Source: F23-D06 sp963603365 (GTDB taxonomy: Bacteria; Bacteroidota; Bacteroidia; Bacteroidales; WCHB1-69). From it: a stretch of 32,494 bases of DNA. This document shows, piece by piece, positions 1 to 7,860 of the stretch. The stretch's first letter is position 1. Every line of letters starts with the position of its first letter. A program made the translations under genes and the position numbers. Below the pieces are notes generated by a model. The model did no database searches and was not told where the DNA came from. It saw only the letters and a program-made list of their open reading frames with translations. Location of the stretch: assembly GCA_963603365.1 (NCBI GenBank), contig CAVCMI010000031.1:1-32494 (forward strand), in the 5' to 3' direction.

Positions 1-1
1 C

Positions 2-196
2 AACAAGCGCATAGCCGCCATGCTCTTCCTCTGGTTCATGGAGAAGAACGGCATGCTCTACGGTGAAGACGGACACAAGCGCATCGCCGACAACACCCTC
101 GTGGCTCTCACACTGATGATTGCCGAGAGCCGCACGGAAGAGAAGGACGTAATGGTAAAGGTAGTGGTAAACCTGATAAATAAGGAGAATAGATAA
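2..196 (+). CDS. Fic/DOC-type protein, C-terminal fragment (5' end outside window)
   Basis: Open from the window edge to a TAA stop, giving about 64 residues. It begins with NKRIAAMLFLWFMEKNG, which matches the end of the Fic motif (HPFxDGNKR) and the helix after it. The rest (DNTLVALTLMIAESRTEEKD and a VVNLINK tail) resembles the C-terminus of RhuM/Fic 'virulence protein' family members found in many gut Bacteroidetes. Fic domains normally transfer AMP or another nucleotide moiety to protein hydroxyls, and DOC versions act as toxins. The catalytic histidine lies upstream of the window, so activity cannot be judged. Family recognition rests on the tail only. Confidence 0.7.
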   Translation, partial: NKRIAAMLFLWFMEKNGMLYGEDGHKRIADNTLVALTLMIAESRTEEKDVMVKVVVNLINKENR

Positions 197-322
197 AACT
201 CCGCCCGGATGCGTCAAGGATGAATTGTCAATAACTCCTGCTGGGGTTGTGTTGGCAACAAGGAAGTATATCAACTAATAACAGTCAACAGAGAACAATG
301 AAAAGTTTTGGAAAGAAAGCGT

Positions 323-1522
323 ATGAAAAACATACTCAACTTCATAGAGGTATTAGAACATACCGCATTGGCGAGCATCTCTGATACATTGTCGCTATCC
401 GCAGCATTTGGGCAATGTTATTCAGAGAATGATACCAAGCTTATCAATCCTCTTGTGGATGCCCACCTCAACGAAAAACTCAAGGAAACTGCCCATAGCA
501 GAATATTGTATTCCCTTTTGAAAGGCAGTGATTTCGTGAAAACTCATTTCCTGAATTATTTCTTAAGGAAGAAAGTGTCGCTTGCAAATATAACGATACC
601 TAATCCTGACACGAATAGAATCGACTTAACAATAAAGGGAGCTGACTTCTACTTGATTATTGAGAATAAGGTCAACGGAGCGCAGGAACAGGAAAAACAG
701 ATAGACCGATATGTGAAAAAGGCTGGCAAAACATATCCCAAGGAACAAATCTATGTCTTGTATCTGAACAAGGACGGGCATGCCGTTCCGTCCGAGTCTT
801 CATTGTCTCCTGAAACAAAGATGCAGCTTGGCGATAATTTAATTATCCAAGACTATAAGCACGACATGCTCAAATGGCTTTATAGCGTCAATGATAAGAT
901 TGCTTTTGATACTGATCCACAATTGAAAAGTGCGATAGTAGTATACATAGGGTATCTGGAAGAATATTTTCAAACTTCTGAACGACAAAAGATTATGAAC
1001 AACAAACTGGACAATTTGATTAAAGAGCATTTAAAATTGGATGACAAGACTACTTCTGACAAACTGAAAGCTATCGAAGATGAATTGACAAATTTGGATA
1101 AGCTTAAAGAACGGTTGAAAGAATTACAAAAGCAATATAAGACCGAATATGACGAAGAGAATTTCAAAACGTGGTATAAAGAGAGTGCAGAACAGATAGA
1201 TGACAATATCACTCTTACTCGCGAAAGTCCTACTGAGTTCGGATTTGACTTTAAATACAGCAAATTATTGTGTCGTTGTATGCTGGCTGTGGATGAAGTC
1301 GGATATTATTGGGGTATTCAGTGTAACCCTGAAGAATTTAGCGACGACAATATCAAAGATTTGAGAAATTATGTTCTCAACAGCAGGTCTGGCTTTCATA
1401 ACTATGAAGGAAATAGTAAAGAATGGGTCGTGTCAGACTACGCTCCGGAGAATGAGATCGTTGGTCGTTTTGTAACGTTGACATCGTTAATTGCCAACAA
1501 TGAAAAATGTACCATTTTATAA
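323..1522 (+). CDS. PD-(D/E)XK nuclease superfamily protein (PDDEXK_4-like)
   Basis: 399 residues from the ATG at 323, chosen because GGAAAG lies about 8 nt upstream; an in-frame TTG at 308 would add five residues. Residues 55-70 (ETAHSRILYSLLK) resemble the N-terminal helix of PDDEXK_4 proteins. The nuclease core is visible as D101 (RIDLTIKG) followed by I-E114-N-K116, the D...ExK-type metal and catalytic residues, then a helix with Q and R (QEQEKQIDRYV). The C-terminal half is charged, with a coiled-coil-like stretch near residues 215-285. Such proteins are usually annotated as 'PD-(D/E)XK nuclease family protein' and are often found in defence or mobile neighbourhoods. The substrate is unknown. 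It overlaps or abuts the next gene, suggesting cotranscription. Confidence 0.8.
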   Translation: MKNILNFIEVLEHTALASISDTLSLSAAFGQCYSENDTKLINPLVDAHLNEKLKETAHSRILYSLLKGSDFVKTHFLNYFLRKKVSLANITIPNPDTNRIDLTIKGADFYLIIENKVNGAQEQEKQIDRYVKKAGKTYPKEQIYVLYLNKDGHAVPSESSLSPETKMQLGDNLIIQDYKHDMLKWLYSVNDKIAFDTDPQLKSAIVVYIGYLEEYFQTSERQKIMNNKLDNLIKEHLKLDDKTTSDKLKAIEDELTNLDKLKERLKELQKQYKTEYDEENFKTWYKESAEQIDDNITLTRESPTEFGFDFKYSKLLCRCMLAVDEVGYYWGIQCNPEEFSDDNIKDLRNYVLNSRSGFHNYEGNSKEWVVSDYAPENEIVGRFVTLTSLIANNEKCTIL

Positions 1523-1542
1523 ACAAAAGTGGTCTATTGGCT

Positions 1543-1887
1543 ATGAATATCGAAGAAGTAAGAACATACAGTCTGACATTGCCGGGAGTGACGGAGGATA
1601 TGCCATATGGTCTGGACTGTGTGGTATTCCGCATTGAGGGAAAGATATTCCTACATATCTCTTTGGAGCGGAGACTCATTGCCATCAAGTTGCGCCCGGA
1701 ACGTGGAGAGGAGCTGCGTGAGAGGTATGATGCCATCACGCCAGCTTGGCACATGAACAAGAAGCATTGGAACGATATCGTTATCGAAAATACCTTTTCC
1801 AACGAGACCGTTGAGGAATGGATTAAGGAGTCGTACGACTTGGTACGGAGTAAACTCCCCAAGAGACTAAAAGAGAAATACGTATGA
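1543..1887 (+). CDS. MmcQ/YjbR family protein
   Basis: 114 residues from ATG 1543 (MNIEEVRTYSLTLPGV). An alternative ATG at 1507 would overlap the nuclease gene by 16 nt. The N-terminus and the core (PYGLDCVVFRIEGKIF, then LRPERGEELRERYDAITPAWHMNKKHWNDI) are typical of the MmcQ/YjbR (CyaY-like fold) family, and the length is normal. These small proteins are described as DNA-binding or double-wing fold proteins with poorly defined function. The stop overlaps the start of the next gene as ATGA, so translational coupling with the DUF1294 gene is likely. Confidence 0.85.
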   Translation: MNIEEVRTYSLTLPGVTEDMPYGLDCVVFRIEGKIFLHISLERRLIAIKLRPERGEELRERYDAITPAWHMNKKHWNDIVIENTFSNETVEEWIKESYDLVRSKLPKRLKEKYV

Positions 1888-2303
1888 CGAAGACCAGCGC
1901 AATACTCATTTACCTACTCGCTATCAATGTCGTGACGCTCGTTGTCTGCGGCATTGACAAGTACGAGGCGAAGCATGCCAAGCGGCGCATGTCAGAGGAT
2001 ACGCTGCTCCTGCTCGCCGTCGTAGGCGGCGGCATCGGGGCATGGTGCGGCATGAAGGTGTGGAATCACAAAACGATGCACAAGAAGTTCAAGTATGGTG
2101 TGCCCTTGATATTCATTCTGCAACTCACTGTTGCCATGTGGATTGTTAATAGATTTGCTGTCAGGGCAAACCCAGTCTACAGTTTGAGGTCTTCGGTTTC
2201 CACGGTTTTCTTGATGGCTCGGCTCATGTTCTGCCAGGCATACTTTGCCTTTTCTTTGACCACCTCCTCGGTAAAGGCGGCTTCCCTGTCGTTTGTGAAA
2301 TAG
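1884..2303 (+). CDS. DUF1294 membrane protein with abnormal C-terminal extension
   Basis: 139 residues. Residues 1-90 match DUF1294: an N-terminal helix (residues 5-24), the motif GIDKYEAKHAKRRMSE, a Gly-rich helix (VVGGGIGAWCGM), then HKTMHKKFKYGVPLI and a last helix. Family members usually end soon after this helix, at about 85-95 residues. Here the frame runs on for about 43 codons antisense to the 3' end of the convergent glycosyltransferase gene (overlap 2177-2303). The extension looks like non-native sequence, for example after loss of the original stop. The start overlaps the MmcQ stop as ATGA. Function of the family is unknown; inner-membrane location is inferred from hydrophobicity. 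Confidence 0.75.
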   Translation: MTKTSAILIYLLAINVVTLVVCGIDKYEAKHAKRRMSEDTLLLLAVVGGGIGAWCGMKVWNHKTMHKKFKYGVPLIFILQLTVAMWIVNRFAVRANPVYSLRSSVSTVFLMARLMFCQAYFAFSLTTSSVKAASLSFVK

Positions 2304-3316
2304 TCTGCCAGAGCGTCAGCGATTTGCCGGCTGTCTGGCTCTACGACATAGCCGAACTTCCCATCTGCCACAATCTCGGGCAAGCCGCCCACGGCGGTCA
2401 CCATCATAGGCTTCCCGAAATGGAAAGCGATTTGGGTGACACCGCTCTGCGTAGCCGTCTTGTAGGGCTGTGCCACAATGTCGCAAGCACTGAAATAACG
2501 GTTCACCGCACTGTCAGGGATAAAGTCGGTGTGCAGTTCCAGCCGGTCGCGGATGCCCAGCCGGTCAATCTGTTCCATATAGGGCTGGGGGTCTCCATAA
2601 AACTCGCCGGCCACGAGCAATTTGACATTGAGTGCTTTCAATCGCCCGTCAGCAAAAGCATCTAACAGCAGGTCAAGACCTTTGTACCCTCTTATAAATC
2701 CGAAAAAGAGCACATACTTCACATCTTGGGAAAGCGACAGCAGTTCCTTGGCTTTCGCCTTTGGCAGCGCCTCGCCATAGTCGTAGAGGGGGTGGCGACA
2801 GAAAACACGCGGCTTCTGACCGTCAAAAAGAGCGAGATCGTCGAGCACCTGCTTCGACATGGCCACAAACCCGTCGGCAGAACGGACAAAATAGCGGGCG
2901 AACATCCTGTCGCCGATGCGGTGCTCGTGCGGTATCACATTGTGCAGGACCGAGACCACCTTGGTGTGGCCGTTTCTGCGGACTACCCGCGAGATGGTGC
3001 CCAGACACGGCGACATGAACGGCAGCCAGAATGGCACAACCATCAGGTCAGGCTTCTTGCAGGCAATTTCGCGCCCTGTCTTTATCCAGTTGAAAGGATT
3101 GCAGGAGTTAACCCGCCGCAAAATCGTCAAGCCGCTGCGGTCGGGCTCTTCTGTATATTGGGTTTTCCCCGGGAAAAGAATGTCGGGGTATTGCAGCGTA
3201 AAGGTGTAGATTTCCACCTCATCGCCCTCGCGCAAAAACTCTTGCGCAAGCCTTTCATTGAAAGCAGTAAGTCCTCCCCGATAGGGGTATGCAGTCCCTA
3301 CGATTATTATTTTCAT
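2177..3316 (-). CDS. Glycosyltransferase family 4 protein
   Basis: 379 residues. The N-terminal domain starts with MKIIIVGTAYPYRGGLTAFN, the Rossmann strand and Gly-rich loop of GT-B enzymes. The C-terminal domain has FGFIRGYKGLDLLLDAF and the donor-nucleotide-binding region AFHFGKPMMVTAVGGLPEIV, with a Glu in the position of the retaining-GT EX7E motif. This predicts transfer of a sugar from a nucleotide sugar to a glycan or lipid acceptor at the cytoplasmic face. The specific sugar cannot be read. It lies 3' of the broken methyltransferase (4-nt overlap) and the dehydrogenase, suggesting one operon for glycan or surface-molecule synthesis. Confidence 0.85.
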   Translation of the reverse strand: MKIIIVGTAYPYRGGLTAFNERLAQEFLREGDEVEIYTFTLQYPDILFPGKTQYTEEPDRSGLTILRRVNSCNPFNWIKTGREIACKKPDLMVVPFWLPFMSPCLGTISRVVRRNGHTKVVSVLHNVIPHEHRIGDRMFARYFVRSADGFVAMSKQVLDDLALFDGQKPRVFCRHPLYDYGEALPKAKAKELLSLSQDVKYVLFFGFIRGYKGLDLLLDAFADGRLKALNVKLLVAGEFYGDPQPYMEQIDRLGIRDRLELHTDFIPDSAVNRYFSACDIVAQPYKTATQSGVTQIAFHFGKPMMVTAVGGLPEIVADGKFGYVVEPDSRQIADALADYFTNDREAAFTEEVVKEKAKYAWQNMSRAIKKTVETEDLKL

Positions 3317-4139
3317 TTTTTGTCTTGTTTTTTAATCAGATAATAGCCGGCCGTAACATAAAAGTCACGCAAATAGGGAACGGAACGGAACAGAGGCCAG
3401 CATTTGCGCGGCTTGAGCCGGAACTTGACCTCATAGTTAGGGTTGATGAAAAAGTAGGTCTTCTCCAAAATCCGGAACTGTTCGTTGCGGCAGATCCGCT
3501 CAAAGCGTTCCAGCGTGATGCCCGTCTCCTTAATCTCAAGCAGCGCATCTACCATACCTTCGGTTTCGCCGCTTTTCTTAAGCATAAACCGGTAAAAGCC
3601 ATTCGGAAACAGGTGTATATAAGGCAGTTTGGAGACTGTCTGACTTTCGCAAATCTGCTGATGTCCTCCGAAAGGCATATACCATGGCGGAAATGCACAG
3701 AATACGACACCGTCATTTTTAAGAAAGCCTTTCAGGAAACCCATAAACTTCTCTTGATTGTGGATATGTTCAATAACATCCCTCATCATGATAACATCAA
3801 ATCCCTCATCATGATAACATCAAATCTCTGATCGGCAGATGGAGGGGGCGTTATATCATAGATGTCGGAGCAGATGAATGATGTTTTATGCACATTCATG
3901 TGTGAAGCAAAAAAGCGTTTGGCATTCTCTATCTGCAGACCGTTCAAGTCTATACCGGTGCATTTGCATCCAAGATCCACAAAGGGCTTCAGATTTCCGC
4001 CCTCGCCGCAGCCGATTTCCAGCACCGACGTTTCCGGGTATAGTCTTTTGTGTTTTTCAATATAAGGTATGACGTATTTCTCCGTAGTGAAAGCCTGCTC
4101 GTCAAAATAGCGTTTCCTGTCTTTATGTCTCTGCTGCAT
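3313..4139 (-). pseudogene. Class I SAM-dependent methyltransferase, frameshifted by a 23-bp tandem duplication
   Basis: Two reading frames together make one methyltransferase. The 5' part (4139 down to 3786) has SVLEIGCGEGGNLKPF (SAM-binding motif I) and IDLNGLQIENAKR, and ends RFDVIMMRDLMLS. The 3' part (3789 down to 3313) starts MMRDVIEHIHNQEKF. A 23-bp direct duplication (3780-3802 and 3803-3825) sits exactly at the junction and shifts the frame. Removing one copy joins them as RFDVIMMRDVIEHIHNQ and gives an uninterrupted 267-residue protein. The break is thus recent and could revert by loss of one copy. A sequencing or assembly error is possible but less likely for a precise 23-bp repeat. 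Confidence 0.85.
3780..3825. repeat. Perfect 23-bp tandem duplication (two copies)
   Basis: Copy 1 is 3780-3802 and copy 2 is 3803-3825, identical over 23 bp (beginning CCCTCATCATGATAACATCA). Boundaries are ambiguous by about 2-3 bp because neighbouring bases also match. Since 23 is not a multiple of 3, the extra copy changes the frame of the methyltransferase gene. Confidence 0.95.
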
Positions 4140-4160
4140 CGTCGAGTTTTGCTTGTTCTG

Positions 4161-4916
4161 TTATTGATGTTTATGTATCACGCCGTTAAACTGGGCTGTC
4201 GGGGTCATGATGACCTCATTGAGGCAGACGTGCGGCGGCCGTGAGAGCACAAACTCAACCACATCGGCAATGTCTTGAGCCACCAACGGCGCATAGCCTT
4301 CATACACCTTGTCGGCTCTCTGTTTGTCGCCATGGAACCGCACAACAGAGAAGTTGGTTTCGCAGGCGCCCGGGGAGATCTGTGTGACCTTGATGCCGTA
4401 CTTGAGCAAGTCGGTGCGCATGCCTTTGGTGAGGGCGTTCACGGCATGCTTTGTAGCGCAATAGACGTTGCCGCCGTAATAGACCTCATGGGCAGCGGTA
4501 GAGCCAAGGTTGATGATGTGGCCTATGCCGCGCTCAACCATTCCCGGACTGATCAGCCGGGTAATGTAGAGCAGCCCCTTGATGTTGGTGTTGATCATGC
4601 GCTCCCAGTCCTCGACAGCCCCCTCCTGTATAGGGTTGAGTTCCACAGCGAGGCCGGCATTGTTGACCAGCACATCTACATCTCTGAACTCTTCGGGCAT
4701 TGACGCTATAGCCTTGACGCAGGCATCATAGTCGCTCACATCGAAAGCAAGCGGCAACACTTTCGTGCCGGTAGTTTGCTCTATCTCGGCGGCCACTTGC
4801 AGCAGCTTCTGTTCTGTGCGGCCGGTAATTGTCATCTTGATGTTCTGTTTTGCCAAAGTTCTGGCTATTGCTTCGCCAAAACCGCTCGTAGCACCTGTGA
4901 TAAAAACATTATTCAT
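4161..4916 (-). CDS. SDR family NAD(P)-dependent oxidoreductase (YdfG-like)
   Basis: 251 residues from ATG 4916. A longer frame reaches 5027 but would run through the predicted promoter at 4946-4953. Classical short-chain dehydrogenase: TGATSGFG (residues 7-14) for cofactor binding, NNAG (85-88), and catalytic S139, Y152 and K156 in NLGSTAAHEV...YCATK. The sequence pattern resembles E. coli YdfG, the NADP-dependent 3-hydroxy acid/serine dehydrogenase, but the substrate cannot be assigned. It is first in an apparent operon with the broken methyltransferase (21-nt gap) and the glycosyltransferase. Confidence 0.9.
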   Translation of the reverse strand: MNNVFITGATSGFGEAIARTLAKQNIKMTITGRTEQKLLQVAAEIEQTTGTKVLPLAFDVSDYDACVKAIASMPEEFRDVDVLVNNAGLAVELNPIQEGAVEDWERMINTNIKGLLYITRLISPGMVERGIGHIINLGSTAAHEVYYGGNVYCATKHAVNALTKGMRTDLLKYGIKVTQISPGACETNFSVVRFHGDKQRADKVYEGYAPLVAQDIADVVEFVLSRPPHVCLNEVIMTPTAQFNGVIHKHQ

Positions 4917-4945
4917 AACAAATGGGTATTGCATTATTAGTGGCG

Positions 4946-4953
4946 CAAAAATA
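4946..4953 (-). promoter_or_regulatory. Bacteroidetes -7 box (TATTTTTG) for the SDR operon
   Basis: On the minus strand the sequence reads TATTTTTG, matching TAnnTTTG. It lies about 30 bp upstream of the SDR start codon. No clear TTTG -33 element is seen at the expected spacing. Confidence 0.5.
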
Positions 4954-5040
4954 GGGAAAAAACGGAGACCGGACGGCCGCAGAACCGGGAATACACAGCG
5001 ACAAGTTGAACCTGTCTTACTCCGCACCTTAGGAATTATA

Positions 5041-5086
5041 GAATGAGGAATGAGGAATGAGGAATGAGGAATGAGGAATGAGGAAT
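5041..5086. repeat. Heptamer tandem repeat, six copies of GAATGAG plus a partial copy
   Basis: Six perfect copies of GAATGAG (5041-5082) followed by GAAT. It lies between rsgA and the SDR gene, about 90 bp upstream of the predicted SDR promoter. Such short tandem arrays can change copy number by slippage; no coding role is seen. Confidence 0.9.
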
Positions 5087-5156
5087 TGTGATGGAACGAT
5101 TTGCGGGAAGGCTCTAAGTTCTAAAAACGGGGAGAATCGAACGGGGCGGTATGTAC

Positions 5157-6089
5157 TTAGTCCAACTGCCAGTCAGTCAGTTTCATATCATCGTCTTCGA
5201 TAATAGAAAGGTAGTTCTGATACCTCAGCGGAGAGATTTCCCCTTGCATTACGGCCTCCCTCACGGCGCAGCCGGGCTCGTGCAAATGGATGCAATTGTC
5301 GAAGCGGCAACAGTTGTTGTATTTCCGGATTTCGGGGAAATAGTCGCGGATTTCCTCTTTGGAGTATTGTATGAGCCCGAACTCCTTGATGCCGGGCGTG
5401 TCCACCACAAAGCCGTCAGCCAGCGGAAACATCTCGGCAAAGGTTGTGGTATGCTGCCCTTTGAGGTGCTGCCGCGATATTTCACCGGTCCGGAGTAGCA
5501 GTTCCGGGGCAAGTGCATTGATGAGGGCGCTTTTGCCTGTGCCGGAATGGCCGCCGAACATGCAGACGCACTGCCCTACCCTGCGGCGCAGCTCCTCAAC
5601 ACCCTCTCCGGTGACTATGGAGGTGTGCAACGTCTCGTAGCCTATGCCGGCATAGAGTTGCGTCAGCTTGGCCACCATTTCCTTTTCGGCTTCGTTGTAT
5701 AAGTCCATCTTGTTGAAGACGAAGCATACGGGAATGCGGAATCCCTCGGCGGATACCAGAAAGCGGTCGATGAACCCCAGCGAGGTCCGCGGCTGCTTGA
5801 GCGTCACCATCAAGAACAGCACATCAATGTTGGCGGCAATCACATGGCTGATTTTGGAGAGTTTAGTGGACTTTCTTTCGATATAATTGCGGCGGGGCAT
5901 AATGTCGGTGATGATTCCGCTGCCGTCGGGTTCTTGCGCTGTATCCACCACATCGCCCACAACCACGGGGTTCGTGTTCTTGATGCCCTTGATGCGGAAC
6001 TGCCCGCGCAGGCGGCATGGCATTATAGTGCCGTCATCGAAACGTACGTCGTACCAGCTGCCCGTTGACTTCACTACCAAACCTTTCAT
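5157..6089 (-). CDS. rsgA: Ribosome small subunit-dependent GTPase A
   Basis: 310 residues, the usual length. RsgA (YjeQ) is a late 30S assembly factor whose GTPase is activated by the small subunit. An OB-fold occupies residues 1-75. The circularly permuted GTPase domain shows G4 (NKMD, 126-129) before G1 (GGHSGTGKS, 179-187) and G3 (DTPG, 230-233). The C-terminal zinc-binding region has cysteines and a histidine in YNNCCRFDNCIHLHEPGC. It is the last gene of the hpt-adk-dxr-rsgA set, 24 nt after dxr. Confidence 0.96.
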   Translation of the reverse strand: MKGLVVKSTGSWYDVRFDDGTIMPCRLRGQFRIKGIKNTNPVVVGDVVDTAQEPDGSGIITDIMPRRNYIERKSTKLSKISHVIAANIDVLFLMVTLKQPRTSLGFIDRFLVSAEGFRIPVCFVFNKMDLYNEAEKEMVAKLTQLYAGIGYETLHTSIVTGEGVEELRRRVGQCVCMFGGHSGTGKSALINALAPELLLRTGEISRQHLKGQHTTTFAEMFPLADGFVVDTPGIKEFGLIQYSKEEIRDYFPEIRKYNNCCRFDNCIHLHEPGCAVREAVMQGEISPLRYQNYLSIIEDDDMKLTDWQLD

Positions 6090-6113
6090 CGCACTGTCAT
6101 CTTTTGCAAAGGG

Positions 6114-7280
6114 TCATGCTCGTGCTTTGAGCATACGGTCTCTCGTTTCGCGGTCAATGGCCAAATACTCGTCCACAGAGGCGGGCCTGCAGAATGTGGC
6201 TTGCGCCATTGCCTCGGAAATCACGTCCTGGATATCCACAAAGCGTATTTTCTCTTGCAGAAACCACTGTACAGCAATCTCGTTGGCCGCATTCATCACA
6301 CAAGGCATACAACCGCCCTGCCGCGAAGCGTCGCAGGCTATGTCGAGGCATGTGAAAGTCTGGCGGTCAGGCCGGGCGAAAGTTAGTTGCGGGTATTTGG
6401 AAAAGTCGAAGCGCGGCAGGCTGTTCTCGAGTCTGAACGGATAGGTGACGGCATACTGTATCGGCAGCCTCATGTCGGGCATTCCCAGTTGCGCCTTTAC
6501 GGAGCCGTCGCGGAACTGCACCAGCGAATGCACAATCGACTGCGGGTGCACCACCACCTCTATTTGGTCAATCGGCACGTCAAACAGCCAACGAGCCTCA
6601 ATCACTTCCAAACCTTTGTTCATCATCGTCGAACTGTCAACGGTAACTTTGGGGCCCATGCTCCAATTAGGATGATTGAGTGCATCAGCCACCGTCACCG
6701 TTTCCAGATATTTCCTGTCGCGTCCGAAGAAGGGACCGCCGGAGGCCGTGAGTATCAGTTTCTCGATGGGGTTGAAATGTTCGCCGGCAAGGCATTGGAA
6801 TATGGCGGAATGTTCTGAATCAACAGGATAAATCATCATCTGTTGCTCTTTGGCTTTCTGTGTCATCAGTTCTCCCGCCACCACAAGAGTCTCCTTGTTG
6901 GCCAGGGCGACCTGCTTGCCGTTCTCAATGGCACAGAACACGGGGCGCAGTCCTGCCACGCCCACAATGCACGAAAGCACCATGTCCACACAGTCCATCG
7001 TGCACACATCACACAGCGACTCTTCGCCGCAAAACACCTTGATATCCTCCTCGGCAAGGGCCTCCTTCACCTTTTTGTAGGCCTGTTCCTGCACTGCCAC
7101 CACTATATTGGGACGGTATTGCAACGCCTGCTGTATCAGCAAGTCGGCGGAAGCGTTGGCGGCGATCACCTCCAGTTGAAGCAGTTCCGGATATTGTGAG
7201 ATCACTTCGAGCGACTGTTTGCCCATAGACCCTGTGGAGCCTAAGAGCGCTATTCTGCGTTTATGCTCCCCGAAGTCCAT
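6114..7280 (-). CDS. dxr: 1-deoxy-D-xylulose-5-phosphate reductoisomerase
   Basis: 388 residues from ATG 7280 (MDFGEHKRRIALLGSTGS). The frame is open further up to 7346, but that would lie inside adk and give a non-family extension. The enzyme converts DXP to 2-C-methyl-D-erythritol 4-phosphate with NADPH, the committed step of the MEP isoprenoid pathway. Visible motifs are the NADPH loop GSTGSMGKQ near residue 14, the metal and substrate segment PVDSEHSAIFQ, VDSSTMMNKGLEVIEA, and VHPQSIVHSLVQF. The start overlaps the 3' end of adk by 20 nt, so translational coupling is likely. Confidence 0.96.
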   Translation of the reverse strand: MDFGEHKRRIALLGSTGSMGKQSLEVISQYPELLQLEVIAANASADLLIQQALQYRPNIVVAVQEQAYKKVKEALAEEDIKVFCGEESLCDVCTMDCVDMVLSCIVGVAGLRPVFCAIENGKQVALANKETLVVAGELMTQKAKEQQMMIYPVDSEHSAIFQCLAGEHFNPIEKLILTASGGPFFGRDRKYLETVTVADALNHPNWSMGPKVTVDSSTMMNKGLEVIEARWLFDVPIDQIEVVVHPQSIVHSLVQFRDGSVKAQLGMPDMRLPIQYAVTYPFRLENSLPRFDFSKYPQLTFARPDRQTFTCLDIACDASRQGGCMPCVMNAANEIAVQWFLQEKIRFVDIQDVISEAMAQATFCRPASVDEYLAIDRETRDRMLKARA

Positions 7281-7857
7281 TACGGTATGTTTCAATGGTA
7301 CTGCAAATGTCTGCAAAGACGGTGTCCACATCGTGCATTCCGTCAATCAGGAACAATTTCCCTTGTTGGCGGTAATACTCCACCAGCGGCATCGTCTGCT
7401 TGAAGAAATTCTCCACGCGCACTTTCACCGTTTCTGGCGTGTCGTCGGTCCGGTTCTGCAGTTTGGCGCGGTTGAGAATCCTTTTTTCAACCTCCTGCAT
7501 CTTCACATCGAGATATACGACTATATTGATGGTCAAGTCGCGGAAGAGTTCGTCCTTGTCGAGCATCTCGGCCTGACTGACTGTCCGCGGCACGCCGTCA
7601 AAGATAAAACCCTTGCTGTCAGGATGTTTAACAATATGGTCGTGCAGTATTTCCATTGTCATCGAGTCGGGGCACAGACCGCCGTGTTCGATGATTTCGT
7701 GAGCCTTGTCGCCCACAGTCGTATGGTGTGACATTTCATAGCGGAAGAGTTCGCCGGTAGAGACCGGGACAAGACCGAACCTGTCGGCTATAAGTTGTGC
7801 CTGCGTGCCCTTGCCGCTGCCCGGGGCTCCCAAAAGCACTATGTTTATTTGTTCCAT
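7261..7857 (-). CDS. adk: Adenylate kinase (short-lid type)
   Basis: 198 residues. It catalyses AMP + ATP to 2 ADP. The P-loop GAPGSGKGTQ lies at residues 10-19 and the AMP-binding segment STGELFR follows. The lid region (RAKLQNRTDDTPETVKVR) is the short form without zinc cysteines, as in Bacteroidetes. The normally strict DGFPR motif reads DGVPR (residues 88-92), a Phe to Val change confirmed in the DNA (GGC GTG CCG). It lies between hpt (3-nt gap) and dxr (20-nt overlap). Confidence 0.95.
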   Translation of the reverse strand: MEQINIVLLGAPGSGKGTQAQLIADRFGLVPVSTGELFRYEMSHHTTVGDKAHEIIEHGGLCPDSMTMEILHDHIVKHPDSKGFIFDGVPRTVSQAEMLDKDELFRDLTINIVVYLDVKMQEVEKRILNRAKLQNRTDDTPETVKVRVENFFKQTMPLVEYYRQQGKLFLIDGMHDVDTVFADICSTIETYRNGLRGA

Positions 7858-7860
7858 TAT

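Noticed and set aside
1377..1862. Minus-strand ORF of 161 codons
   Set aside because: It is antisense to the nuclease end and the MmcQ gene, which are both recognisable families.
5041..5086. Tandem array considered as a CRISPR or replication origin iteron
   Set aside because: The unit is only 7 bp with no spacers, and no initiator gene or AT-rich unwinding element lies nearby.
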